A stretch of DNA of 64,000 nt from Pogonophryne albipinna. Lineage: Eukaryota > Chordata > Actinopteri > Perciformes > Artedidraconidae. Position numbers and translations under genes: made by a program. Shown piece by piece: positions 45,314 through 64,000 of this stretch. The DNA is taken from assembly GCA_028583405.1 (NCBI GenBank), contig JAPTMU010000086.1:62001-126000 (forward strand), written 5' to 3'. Position 1 is the stretch's first letter; each line of letters begins with the position of its first letter. The notes below the pieces were generated by a model. The model was not told the origin of the DNA. It ran no database searches and saw only the letters and a program-made list of their open reading frames with translations.

Positions 45314-47411
45314 TCAGTTCTGAGTAGATTTGGATGCTACTGGTCCCTCTTTGGAAGCATCTTTCTGGTCCTCGCAGTCTACTTTCTCCGTTGTGGATTC
45401 TCCTTCCTCTTCTTTAGGAGGGAACATCCAAGTCAGAGCAGCAGCAGCCGTGCCGTCGCCGCTCTGACGCGAGAAGCAGAGGAAGGTGGCCCAGACGAAG
45501 CCGCAGCAGCCGGTGAAGGTGGTCCGCAAGTACAGAGGCACGAAGGTAAAGTTCAGAAACTAAGGGAGAAACATGTAAATATATTTATATCATTGTGCTG
45601 GTACATCACAAATCAATAAATCATCCAGATTATAATTGAGATGTAGTAAATATAACTTTCTTGCGCAATTATTGTTTGAGATGACATACAGAAACTCTAC
45701 TCTCTACACATTTTTATGTCATTATGATATGATATGATATGATATAAATAGCATTCAAAATGAATAAGGTAATTCAAGTTTTAATAGTGAAGAAAATCTA
45801 AACTCAAAGGTCTACTTACAACACATAAAGTTATACTCAGGAGGAGGAAGTGATTGAAAGCTAAGTATCATTAGCAAGTGGACCTTTGATCTTGGATTTT
45901 CTTCGCAATATATTATCTAGAATATGTAAGGGAGTTGTTAATATTTACCTGCATAAATGGCCAGAACATTAGCCCCGTCTGAAAAGAGACAAACAGAGAG
46001 CAGACACCTGTCACAACATGTCACAGTTTGCACTACATTTCAGACCTGAGCGCTCCAAGGTGCTGGGGATCATGTCAGCCCGCCTCTCACCTTATAGGTA
46101 TTCAGGAATTTCTCTCTCCAGTCTTCAAAAATGTCATCTTTGCCCTCCAAGAAGCTGACACCTGGGTAAAAAAACAAGACAAAGTTGATTTCTGACTGTC
46201 AGCTGGGAACTGATGTGACCGATGGCAGGTGAACAGACAGAGAGTGAAAGTGGACTTTGAATACACACAGTTTGTCCTAGGAGTAGGGAAAATAATGTCA
46301 ACAATATGTAATTTAATCTCAAACTGTTTTCGTGATATTCTGGTACATATTGCGACAAAAATTAGCAGTAGAAGCATTAGAGATTATGGGATACGTGAAG
46401 CAAATTATTATCTTAATGTAGTTTTCTGTTTTTGGTTTGTCAGATTTAGAAGATTTGAGGTACAAAAAGCTTCTTTTTTTTGCCAGATCATCAAAAATGA
46501 TTGTTTCTATTAGTCTGACATTTAGATAAAAACCCACATGAACTACTAACTTCTTATTTTTATTATGTTATAGCAGTAATAAGAATTCTAAAGGGAAGAC
46601 TCAACAGTTTTGCCTGTTTTAGAAATCAATGACCATGTTGGAAAACTAATCCTGATGTTGGGACTTTCTTATCCACAAAGTCTTGGCAACAGAACTCACG
46701 TCTAAACAATGAACTCTTTATAGGCTATACCCAAGGACATTCATCTGTGTATACAATACAGCTACTCTGTTACAGGCTAGGTTGCACTGTTCATTGCTCT
46801 TTTTACTTTCATTTTCTATTTTAACTGAGTTTACTAGTTTGTATATACATTTTGTAACAAGATTTGACTTGAGGCTCTTGTATTCAGCCCATGTGTGACA
46901 AATACCATCTTGAATCCCCTTCTCCCTTTACTCCAGACTAGAACTATCTGCTTGGATCATAATTGCTGACTTTCATGTGACCTCTGATGGCCAAGGTATG
47001 TTTCCAAGACAATGAGCTACTGGGCTCGGTTTACAAATTGACAGATACGGGATATGTTTTGAGGGGAGCAGCCGTCCTGCACCGGCTCCCTGACACACAC
47101 TGACCCGTGTAGAAGACGCTGACGGCCAGGGGGGCGGCGGTGGTCTGGTCCAGCAGCAGCTTCCTCAGCACCACCCGGATGGAGTTCCCGGGAAACCTTC
47201 GCTCCAGGAACCGCATCCAGAAGAAATTGACGTTTCCATGGAAACCAAACGCGACCACGGCGACATTCCGTGTGTGTCGCCAATCCAGTTCCTCCCTGCG
47301 CGAGAAGAACCACTGGTGGACAAAGTCCCCTCCCGCGAACAGGCAGCCGTACATTGTCACGTTGGTGACCCACGGAAACCGACGGACATTTCTCAAAAAC
47401 GCCTGCCGCAT
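45314..47411 (-). CDS. mpv17l: Mpv17-like protein (MPV17L), 4 exons, 217 aa
   Basis: Exons: 47411-47105, 46161-46091, 45978-45949, 45559-45314 (TGA). They give 217 aa in one frame with GT-AG introns. The protein starts MRQAFLRNVRRFPWVTNVTM and contains GDFVHQWFFSRREELDWRHT, LLLDQTTAAPLAVSVFYTG, FEDWREKFLNTYKTGLMFWP and FMQFLNFTFVPLYLRT, the core of the Mpv17/PMP22 family (W...Y..WP..Q..NF..VP). Several hydrophobic segments fit a four-pass membrane protein. Mammalian MPV17L is linked to peroxisomes and mitochondria and to reactive-oxygen metabolism. The acidic tail after the last membrane segment is about 40 residues. The human protein is 196 aa, so this copy is complete with a slightly longer tail. 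Confidence 0.95.
46162..47104 (-). other. mpv17l intron 1, nothing recognised
   Basis: 943 bp of AT-rich intron. I saw no element ends and no exon candidate. Confidence 0.6.
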
Positions 47412-49445
47412 TGTTTTAAACTAACACAGTGATATTTAATATGGTGTAAGCGAAATGTTAGGTTAATCTTTGCTAAATGTAACAAATAACACTGGCCGTA
47501 TCTCTGTCTGAATATCTCCGCGGCATCACTCACACTGTAGTCCCGTCCAGATTTCGGTGGAAAAGGTCCATACGGGTTTGAGACGACAACATGTATATTT
47601 ATTGTATTATTCCTGTAGTCTCAATTGGGATACTTGCTCGTCATGCACCATTCGACCCCCAGTACGGGACCTGTCAGTGTGGCACCGGCCGGTCGGCTCA
47701 TTCTGCGTAAAATTGCTACGCCCCTTTTTACGTAAAAAATCATGACTACACAGCTGAGGGCGGAGCAAAAGTGAAAGCAATGAGCAGCCATTAGCTCAAT
47801 CTGAAAGAGAGAATGTTAAAAAAAATACTACCACAAGAGTGATAGTTAAACGGGCTATCAATCAATGGAGATTAGGGGACCTTTAGGAACAGCTTCAGTG
47901 AAATAAACCTCCATGAAAGGGAGATGTATCTGTACCCTCTCCTACCTGTCCACACATATGCATGTGCAACCATACTTCACTGACAAATACAATAATTTGG
48001 GCCAATACTGATATCTACAGATTAAACATTGATATGTTCACAATGGAACCACTTCTGTGATGCAGCTACTTGTTATTGATCGGTTGATATTGTCCGGTAT
48101 AATAGCTGAGAATTGAAAGTGATATGTATCCATATAATATACCAGCAGCTAATGACAATGTTCTCAAATGGTGGACTTAGTAGTTGGTAAACGCTATTCC
48201 TGAAACCAAAATTGTGATATTCCACTCTGAAGAAAATCAATTGTTGACCATTTTAAACTAGATTGGACCGGTTAACATTTATTTAGCAACAGGTACAGTA
48301 TGTTTACATGTTGCATGAAGTTGCACTGAATGCTTTAAGCACCTGTCAACCTTCTGAATAACACAGCTGATGAAAAGGCCTTATATTAGTATATGGTGTT
48401 GATTTCATTTCAACAATCTCAAAAAACACATCAAGTAAAATAATATTCTGTTGCGTTTGACAAGGATCCATATAGCTATACACATTTACACATGCAAGTT
48501 TCCTAAAACACACACATTCATGGCAAAGTATACAGCAGTATATGAGGAAATTATATATTATATTTCATTCCCCCAGGAAGTTGCATTTTTAGTGGAAGGC
48601 ATATCAATACATATTATCCTCAATGTTTTAGACAAAATGCCAAAAATAAATGTATTCTTAATTTGTGTTGCAGCAAGTTCCCCACTTGTAGTTTTCCTCA
48701 AAAAGTAGATTGGGCTTTTTTTTTTTATTTGACATATTTTACATGTTTAGCCCCACTAAACACACAACATGCATGCAGTTGCAAATCATATGTATGTTTT
48801 AGACTGATATTATATCTCTCAGAAATATATTGGTTTTCAGACTTAACACTAGCTTTAGTTAAACACACCTGGTGACAGAGTAACTGAAAACATCAACTCA
48901 ATGACAAAAATATAAAAGGCAATTAAATGAAGTCGGAATTCTTAATGTCGATAAACTGTCAAATGATATCCCCAACATGCAGAGCAGGAAATGAATAGAT
49001 AAGAGAATGCTTTGGAAAAAAATGCAGCCATCGCTTTTGGGCTTAAAACCAAATGATAACTATTGTAATCGCTCGCAGTCTCAGACCTTAACTACTGGGC
49101 ATATGACAGGATTGTTAATTATTTCCTTTGATAATCTAAACAGTCAAGCATAGTGGGGCATTAACTTACTGCAACAGCAGGTGTTACGCAAGTTGCAGAC
49201 TTTACATCTTAGGAGTGGGAACAAATTAAATGTTACAGGCATGAACAGCTTCACTTGTACTCGTCTGCTCTCTCTACTGGACCAGCCAGATGAGACATAC
49301 AGCGCGGGGGGGGAGGGGGGATACCTCCATGATAAGACACGATGAACAAAAAACAGACAGCAAGTGGATGGGTCATAGTGTATCCATTGAGCGAGAGGCA
49401 AAAACAGGTTGAATGTTAAGGTCCAGTGGAAGGCAGGCTCTATGA
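47412..49445. other. intergenic between mpv17l and ntan1
   Basis: Two kilobases holding the mpv17l promoter side (47412 upwards) and the ntan1 3' side. Frames are short and unrecognised. The long T run near 48718-48728 is followed by TTTATT, a distal AATAAA candidate for ntan1 on the minus strand. Confidence 0.5.
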
Positions 49446-52400
49446 CTACGCAGCCCTCTCCCAGTCCCCCCTCTCCGACCTGTGGTAGAGCTGCGGCTGC
49501 CCCCCGGGGAACAGGCTGTCAGAGCTGGGGTGTTCTAGGAGGAACTGGATGGTGGTCTTCATGTGCTGGACGAAGTGAGGCGGCTCAGCCAGCGGAGAGG
49601 TGGATAGGTACTGGGCAAGAGAGAGATACCAGTCAAAGATTGTTATGACACTTTCTAGTAAAAGTGGTAAGATGACATTTTAGAAATATTGTGATAAAAA
49701 AGGGCACATTTTTAGAGATATAAGATATAAGCACGACATTCAGAAATAAAAAATATTGCAATTTAAATGATGAATGTGTTATAATGACAATAAAACATTA
49801 TTTTTTTTTAATTAAAGTTACAAAGTGTGAGGGGCTTTTTCCCCATTATTGTACCTTTTTAAGTTTGAGAAAATATGATCACGTTTTTTCTCAGAAATGT
49901 ACAACTCTGATCTTGGAAATAACATCACCCCCCTCCCCTGGATCTGTAATAATGATTATTTATCTACAAGATACAATGTCATATAGATTCTTTAAATTAA
50001 GCGTGAAACATAGGAAAGTATAACAAAAGATGATGTTGATCCTTTTTATGACTATTTACTTCCATATTCCTTTACCTTCAAAATAGTGTCATCCTCTTGT
50101 GACAACCAGAAGCCGATATCCAGATTTGGGGACCAACTGCAAGGGCCAATTTTAACGAGGCCTCGACTCGAGTCATATATGTCTGCCATCTGTAAGAAAA
50201 AAAACGTAATTAATAATCTTTGCACTGAGATTGCGTCTACGGCTGCCAATCATTATCAATTCATCTGCTGTTTATTTCCCGTTGCTGTTTAATATTTTGA
50301 TATAAGTCAATCCGTGTTTTTAAAACTCCCAGGAGATCTCTTTAAAGTCTTGTTTAGTCTGTCCAAAACCCAAAGACATTCACTTTATTAGGATATAAAA
50401 CAATGGAAAGCAGAAATTCCCTATATTTGAGATGTTAAATACAGAATTGTCATTTTGCTTAAAAATTATATTTATCAAAATATCTGCCAATAATTTTTCT
50501 GTTGATTGTTGTAACCTTTTATTGTGTCCTTTTAGTTATACCTATAAAACATTTACCACATTATTCATTTAAAGAGGAAATCAGTATTTTTTATTTGTTT
50601 ATCATTAAAAAAAAAGGTGGAATAGTGAGAGCTCAAATGAAATAGTTATTGTGTCTCACAGAGAAAACATCATTAAATATCTGTGGTACCTGTCCCCCAG
50701 TGAAGGTCCTTGCTGACCGCAGCTCCTCTGCTGGTCCTTTGTGAGTAAATGACGAAGGAAACACATCCCCTGTATTAACATTTACACCTGTACAAAAACA
50801 GACATAGACACACAATATATTAGAGATTTTAAGCCATTAAAGCACCAATTTCACTAAGTAGCATATTCATCACTCACCTATGCCATATACTACAGGACTA
50901 TGATTTCCATCAACAACAATGTCATTCATTTCTACAAAAAAATAGATCAGAAGGGTTAGCTGGATGAAGAAGTGAACTTTTTATAAACAGTAGTAAATGA
51001 GTAACAAAGTTACCTGTGATGCAGCATGTTTCCAGATGAATTTCCTCTTTCTGTTTCTGGAAAGCTGCTGTAAAAGGTTTTTAAAAAGTAATGATTTGTA
51101 AGTGTTACAAAGCTAAAATGCTGCCAGCATTATTACAATTAGGTAATTTGAAAGACTATACCCAGTATGTTAAGGCTGAGTTTATGGGATGTTTTTGACT
51201 CATCGTTAAATCCTCCAGCAAGATGGAGCTCAAGTCTGCATAATGGAAAGTAAAGTAAAAGTATAAAGGAATATAATTGATACTTTGATTATTGATCTTT
51301 ATTTGTGTGTTTCGTACCTGCCCTCCTTACTGACGTTACTCAGTGATGTCACAGCTTTCACAATAAGCGGGATTTCAGACCAGGTGCAGGAACCATCGCA
51401 GTGGGCAAGGCAAACAGCTCCACTTCCTAAGAAAAAAAAAAAAGATGGCATATATCCTTACTATATACACATGCAGAATAGGGCCCACAGTGAGAATTCA
51501 ATGAAAGAAGCGTTACCGGTGTGTCGCAGCACAACAAAATGGCAGGTGGTGGCATCACCAGATCCGATTACTGAAACAGATTCTGTCAAAGGGAAGATAA
51601 AAAGCATTTATTATTATTATGACCGAATATTTTTAACTTATACTACTATCTGGGTGGGTGGGAGAGAAACTCCCTCTGGCCTGGACTTTGGGATTTCAGC
51701 CTTTCAAACTATTGACATGCACAAAAACCTATATAACACACTACAGGAAAGGTAAAACCCCCAAAACCATAATAGGGCCTCTTTAAGAGAATGTCCCAAA
51801 ACGTAAGGGCACACATGTCTAGTTCTTCAGAGCAAGAAGTTTATATATTTCACATATATTTCCCAGTAACATTTCCTGAGCTTAGAAAAGACAAGGTCTG
51901 ATATTTGGATGGTCTGTACCAATCACCAGGTTTTACTTACTGTCTGCTGGTGTTGTTGCTGCAAACTCTCTTTGTTGGACGTACAAGAGGCACTTTGGGT
52001 CGACATCAACAAGTGGCTGGGAGCGAAATGTTCTTGCATTTTCCTGTGACATTAGAGTAAAATATAAATGTGTTGCGTTAATGTTAATTTGTGGATTTCT
52101 AACATTGAAATCAAAACACTAACAGAAATTGATAATAATTAGTCTTCACAGGTCTACATTTTATTAGATGTAAAAACAAAAATCATAATTTGGCAGATAG
52201 TTGTATTATCCCTGACTGATTTGCATCTGCCACCATATGTAACGCCCCCATGCTGTTATAAATAGTATATAAATACCCATTTGGTGTTATCCAGTCTTTC
52301 ATAAAGTGCTCACTTACAGAAAAGTAAATGTAACTGCTGACAGTTTCTCTACAAGCTAAATGTAGCCACACTTTCTGGAAACAAACCTTTAAATGTGGAT

Positions 52401-52467
52401 GTCTGTCGAACATCTCCCCTGTCGAGGTAATGCGGTCAAGTGCTCTATTTTGAATTAACAACGGCAT
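49446..52467 (-). CDS. ntan1: Protein N-terminal asparagine amidohydrolase (NTAN1), 10 exons, 305 aa
   Basis: Exons: 52467-52387, 52043-51941, 51582-51517, 51426-51318, 51235-51162, 51067-51014, 50931-50878, 50787-50690, 50189-50076, 49610-49446 (TAG). They sum to 918 bp. NTAN1 deamidates N-terminal Asn to Asp, feeding the Arg/N-degron pathway. The start MPLLIQNR matches the family; the mature enzyme begins at Pro2 after Met removal. The DATTCHFVVLRHTG motif puts Cys at residue 75, the proposed nucleophile. Other family blocks are LLYVQQREFA, VYGI, GPAEELRSARTFTGGQ, IGPCSWSPN, FWLSQEDDTIL and STSPLAEPPHFVQHM. The human protein is 310 aa. All sites are GT-AG. It sits head to head with ddx17, 615 bp apart, so a shared promoter is likely. 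Confidence 0.96.
51655..51786 (+). mobile_element. TTAA MITE family, right-end fragment
   Basis: In ntan1 intron 2. It shares ACCTATATAACACACTACAG and ends ATAATAGGGCCTCTTTAA, matching the right end of the 61739-62185 element. The left part is missing. Confidence 0.6.
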
Positions 52468-53082
52468 TTCCTTAAACGAGGTCCACTATGCAAACTCCAA
52501 GTTTTCATACTATTCTAAAGGCCAGTTACTTCTTATTATTGTATGGCTTAATATTTATATATTTCATATTTTAACAGAATATATCGCAGTAACTGCTGCA
52601 AATCCAGTCCAATCGTGTGAACTTCCTGGAAGGCTTTCTTCTTCTTCTTCTTCTTATTCTTCTTCTTCGCCAAAAAATGAGGCTTAACACCCAGTTTCTG
52701 ACACACCGCCACCAACCGTTAGAAAGCACGAACGTGTACACGAGCACAATTCACCATTACTACTTAGAAAAAATGTGTACGTAGTGTCCGTTAAATTACA
52801 GACAGCTACGTATAATTACTAGTGGAAGTTACGTCGCTAAAGAGGGCAAGGAGCGAAGCTGCGAAGCGACTGTTTTGTTCTGTGACGCACACAATAATTG
52901 TTTACTCCGTATGTAAGCGAAATTATCGTCTTAGAATCTTCTTAGACCGTTTTGCAATTTTAAATTGCACGTATTTTCATTTTTTATCAGGAAATAACCG
53001 AAACAAAGCGTCGTCATTCGCTAAAGCTCAGTTTGCTTGCACATATTGTCGAAAAGCTACTGTAGTTGACTTTTTCGCCAAC
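52468..53082. promoter_or_regulatory. shared (bidirectional) promoter region of ntan1 and ddx17
   Basis: The 615 bp between the two start codons transcribed away from each other. It carries a CTT/AAG tract at 52635-52669 and no transposon ends. No TATA box is placed convincingly for either gene. The bidirectional function is inferred from the arrangement. Confidence 0.5.
52635..52669. repeat. CTT microsatellite
   Basis: CTT run with one interruption in the ntan1/ddx17 promoter gap. Confidence 0.85.
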
Positions 53083-60270
<7,188 letters not shown>

Positions 60271-60980
60271 AATTACGAGGAAGAGGCGCAGAGTTCATTG
60301 CGGCCACTCAGTGTGTTATTTCATTTTTTTGTCTTCTACCTAAGGTGGGGGTTTGAAAAGGCAGTATACGTAAGGATTTAAGGGCTAACATGTTTGTTTG
60401 TTCCATATGTTGAACCCACCTTAAACTAGAACCTTTATCCTTCAAGTTATTAGACATGATTTCTAATTTCCCAGTTTCATTCAGTTGCTCTCGACCATGT
60501 GACCTGGAGGAGCAATGTTGTTCTTTTCCTTTGATCACACATTGCAGAAGTTGATAGCTGCTGTAAAGTCTTTGGTTAGAACAAACATCTAGCACACATT
60601 ACGTGGTGCATGGTTGAACGTGCTGATATGGGAATTTCTTTCATTCTGTATAAACCGTCCCATTCCAGCGTCAAGTGTTCTAGCTTCATCACGTTCTACA
60701 TGCTAGACTTGTTTTGTTCTTTGAGTTTATGTTTGTGTCATTCTGAACACTGAAGCCGTTTATCTTCTTTTGATACCATGAAACCACTATTTGACTTATT
60801 CCTATCCTCTATCAATTTCAAACGTATGCTTCCGTTTACTTGTAACTTTTGAACTCTTATTTCTTAAATAAGCATCATAGCTAAGGCTGAATTATTTTCA
60901 AGACTGTTGACTTGGTTTCTTGCTTGTTTTTTTAATTAATTCTGTTCTTAATTTCTTAATAAATAACAGAATCAAAGCGG
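60271..60980 (+). other. ddx17: ddx17 3' UTR (inferred)
   Basis: About 0.7 kb without further coding sequence up to the AATAAA at 60958-60963. A longer UTR cannot be excluded. Confidence 0.6.
60958..60963 (+). terminator. ddx17: poly(A) signal candidate for ddx17
   Basis: AATAAA 688 bp after the ddx17 stop, preceded by T-rich sequence. Confidence 0.55.
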
Positions 60981-61738
60981 TTTCTCCTTTGCAAATTATT
61001 GTTCATATCATTTATGTCAGGTAAAGTCCATACAAATGACTTTATTGGCCTTTAATACATATATTTGTAGTACATTCTCAATGTGTACCCAGCAATATGT
61101 ACATGGTTGTTGCTTTTACTGATAATATACATCATGGCATGAAGCTTTTATTTACATTAGGAGCACAAATGGAAATGTCCCTTCCTCACAAATACAGTTC
61201 TCATGTTCTGGGTCTTAAGCTACATGTTTTAGTTCCCTACGTTACTTTGTTTTGCTTGCTCAAGTAAATATGGGCCCACCAGTCTGATTTATTCAAGGAT
61301 GGCAGCTCTTCCATGCATCTAATCATTGTTGCAGTGTACTGCAATCGGAAGCATATAGGTACTTTTAGTAAAAGATTGATGTGACCAAGGATGGGTGTTA
61401 TGTGAACCTTTGAAGATGGGGCCCTGCAAAAACACGACCTTTTAGCGTACCCCTAAATACACCTCTATACAAATAAAAAATTATGGCTGCAAATGCATTG
61501 GTCATCCAATTTCTCCTGGTCATAGTATTGGTGCGATAGTTGGTTCTGTAACTAAGGTTGCATCAGCGCAGACATATCATAGATGCCGTGCTGATTTGCT
61601 ACTTTAAGGTCCAACACTCCGATTAAAGTCCAAATAGCCATATTCTCATTATTGCTTCTCCAGTCAAAGAAAGGGCCAGCGCACGTCCTAAAGAAAAGGA
61701 TACCATGGAGAAGATAAAGGCAGCAATACATGTCCTTT

Positions 61739-62185
61739 TTAAAGGGGCCCTATGATGTTCAGGTTCATATCAGTATGTAGTGTCTACTGTGTCTCCATGC
61801 TTTAATGTTCAAAAAGGTTGTTTTTGTTCTCATACTACCTGTGCTGCAGCACCTCTTTTCACCCTCTGTCTGAAACCAGAGCACAGTCTGCTCTGATTGG
61901 TTAGCTGGCTCTGTTGTGATTGGTAAACCGCTCAGAGATGTCCTGCCCTTTAGCCTATCAAATGCAATGTGTTGGAGGGCTAGCCAAAAGAAGTGTGTTA
62001 CATAGTGATGTCTTTTTGTTACAGAACAAAAAAAAGGAGTCCAAATGACGTGTTTCTGGAGGGGGAGGGGGGGGTTTAGCCTTTATAGGCCATTGACATG
62101 TGCACAAATACCTATATAACACACATACCTATATAACACACTGCAGGAAAGGGAATACCCAGAAAGCATAATATGGCCCTTTTAA
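61739..62185 (+). mobile_element. TTAA-flanked MITE, intact 447-bp copy
   Basis: Starts TTAAAGGGGCCCTATGATG and ends CATAATATGGCCCTTTTAA, so TTAA lies at both borders and the ends are inverted. No coding sequence. The TTAA target suggests piggyBac-type mobilisation (inference). This copy served as the reference for reconstructing the interrupted copy at 29136-44764. Confidence 0.8.
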
Positions 62186-64000
62186 TCGAAGGCAATGAGT
62201 CAACAAGATAAGTTTGTATCTGACGACGAAGACAAACCTGTGACAGGCTGCTCAATGCATAGTTTACATATATCGTGCACATGTACATTATTTACAATCT
62301 GCTTGAAAAGTATATACTGAGGCGACATTTGTCTCATTATTGCTTTCTTACTTCCCGTCTGGTGTTACTGTATCTGTAAATAAATATAGGCAAATCTCTA
62401 TACAAATGAAATAAGTCATAGAATAAGGAAGCAGCCTATAAAACAGATCAATGTCACTGTGATGAAGATGTAAGTTGATCTACCATCAGGTTTATAACCA
62501 TCATTATTACTCCATGGGTAGTTGTTCAATTGATCATATTTATAAACTGAATCTCTTATTGTATCCTTATTGTTGTAACACACGTGTTATTTTAGAAACG
62601 TTTTCTCTCAGTTGGACCCAGTCTGCCTCCATTACCAATTTATTGTAGCCTTTTATGACCCTAAAAGTGCACCAATCAACTCAATAACCGTGGATGATTA
62701 AGTAACATTTGTTTCACAAAGTATTTTCTGATAAGAACATTTGAAAAGAGAAACTGAGTCATTTGTTTACATATATGTACAAAGCAAAATAAAAATCATA
62801 ACTCAGGCACATGTGGTAGAATCAAACCGGATGTCAACGGTGATGTCCCTCTTTGGGTGGAGCCACAGTAACACGGCAGTAAAAAACTAAAAAACCATGT
62901 ATGGAAATATGGAATGGTTTCATGTGCAAAATTAAAACAAGTGCATGAACGATTGTTTTGTGTAAAATAACTCTCAAAATCCTGAGTGAAAATATCAAAA
63001 CAAGTTTCCCAATCTTTTTAAAAGTGCAGAAATTAAAAATAAAATATAATTTAAACTGGGTCAGATTTAGCACCCTTCATTTTTCAAAGACAGACGTAAT
63101 TAATGAAGTCAATGACGTTTGAATTCCATAACACCTGCACCTTTCCTGCTCTGACACAAATATAACAACAAAGGCAATCATTTAAAAGTACCAATATATC
63201 ATTTATGCTCCCAGGACACATCTGTGTTGATACTTTTCCAGTTATTACAGATCAACTCTGAACAGTAACAAAAATCATCGCCATGTATTCAAAGTGATGT
63301 TTAAATTGAGGTTCTTCATTTCCCTACGCCACTTGATTTCTGACTTGTTATATCCCATATTGCTGCTGCAGCTGCTTCTTGAACACTGAAGTAGTGCTGA
63401 AACCATTTTATAGGACATTTATTTAAATAAATCCTACTGATCATAGTTTGAATACATTGGGTGTTTTGGCTCTTGGTCATACCGTAAACATCACTTTAAG
63501 CATGTAACTGAAAAGCGGTTTTAACAAACGGAAAGAAAATAATGATAGCAACCCAGAACACTCAAACGCTCTGATTGTGGGACATGTTAGCCCAAAATGG
63601 AAAAAGGTAGGAATGTGCCTTACTTCAGAGTTGATTGGGTTTTGTAAAAAAACTGAAATAATGCAAAACACCAGCTGTTACATGTATTTCACATGACATG
63701 CGACATCTGAGAGGAGTGCTTGTTATGTGGACAACTGCACACATTCATTTTTAAATAGGCTCCACTTGTTTCCCCATTGAATCTTTTCTCTGACAGTGTG
63801 CGTTGGAATGATTGAAGAAAAAGCATGTACGAAACACAGGAAGGCGGAGATGATGGAATAAAGACAGGAAGGCTGCGAAGGAAGGCACAAAGTAGAAGCT
63901 GGAGCCACGACGGTTTCATTTCAGTTTGTATCACCAAACCAGAGTTTGAAACCGTTCAGTGAGGGAGAGGCCGTCCTGCCTCAAAGCCAGCGATGAGGGA
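62186..64000. other. flank right of ddx17, no supported gene
   Basis: AT-rich sequence with short frames only. The last 40 bases read on the minus strand as an open frame ending in TGA (ending EAGRPLPH), which could be the end of a neighbouring gene. It is too short to call. Confidence 0.4.

Noticed and set aside
51285..51755. 156-residue plus-strand frame
   Set aside because: It runs antisense across ntan1 exons 3-4 and into a MITE fragment, and resembles no protein.
63689..64000. Minus-strand frames near the right edge as the end of a neighbouring gene
   Set aside because: No recognisable motif. The open stretch at the edge is only 14 codons before a stop, so it cannot be supported.

Overview
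The window is vertebrate nuclear DNA, most likely from a ray-finned (percomorph-type) fish. It holds five protein-coding genes with many small exons and GT-AG introns, and these match vertebrate MARF1, BMERB1, MPV17L, NTAN1 and DDX17. The repeats are fish-type: hAT elements with 8-bp target duplications, Tc1, Rex1/L2-like LINE pieces, and MITEs flanked by TTAA. I assembled every gene exon by exon on the stated strand, and in all five the exon phases close without a frame break.

Layout. 1-14.1 kb: the 3' part of marf1 (+), 14 exons coding for the last 816 residues, mostly LOTUS domains, then a long 3' UTR. One intron holds a 3.5-kb stack of nested hAT elements with a pure (GA)195 tract. 15.6-27.5 kb: bmerb1 (-), six exons, 199 aa, convergent with marf1. 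29.1-44.8 kb: no host gene. This whole block resolves into transposons nested at least five deep inside one 443-bp MITE. It includes an 11.1-kb fold-back element whose long inverted arms are built from an exact 177-bp repeat. 45.3-47.4 kb: mpv17l (-), four exons, 217 aa. 49.4-52.5 kb: ntan1 (-), ten exons, 305 aa. 53.1-60.97 kb: ddx17 (+), 13 exons, 639 aa, head to head with ntan1 across 615 bp. 61-64 kb: flank with one intact 447-bp MITE and no gene I can support.

The genes do not form one pathway. marf1 (mRNA decay and silencing in germ cells) and ddx17 (RNA helicase and co-regulator) act on RNA. ntan1 acts in the N-degron pathway, mpv17l is an organelle membrane protein, and bmerb1 is a small coiled-coil bMERB protein. 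From memory, NTAN1-MPV17L-BMERB1-MARF1 also lie in this order on human 16p13.11, whereas DDX17 is on human 22q13. The ntan1/ddx17 gap would therefore be a lineage-specific junction.

Most worth following up are the nested transposon block, whose reconstruction is confirmed by exact target duplications and by the length of an uninterrupted sister copy; the long-arm fold-back element; and a pair of candidate alternative exons (22 + 71 nt) in the one large ddx17 intron near the 3' end, which break the frame singly but together add 31 in-frame residues inside helicase motif V.
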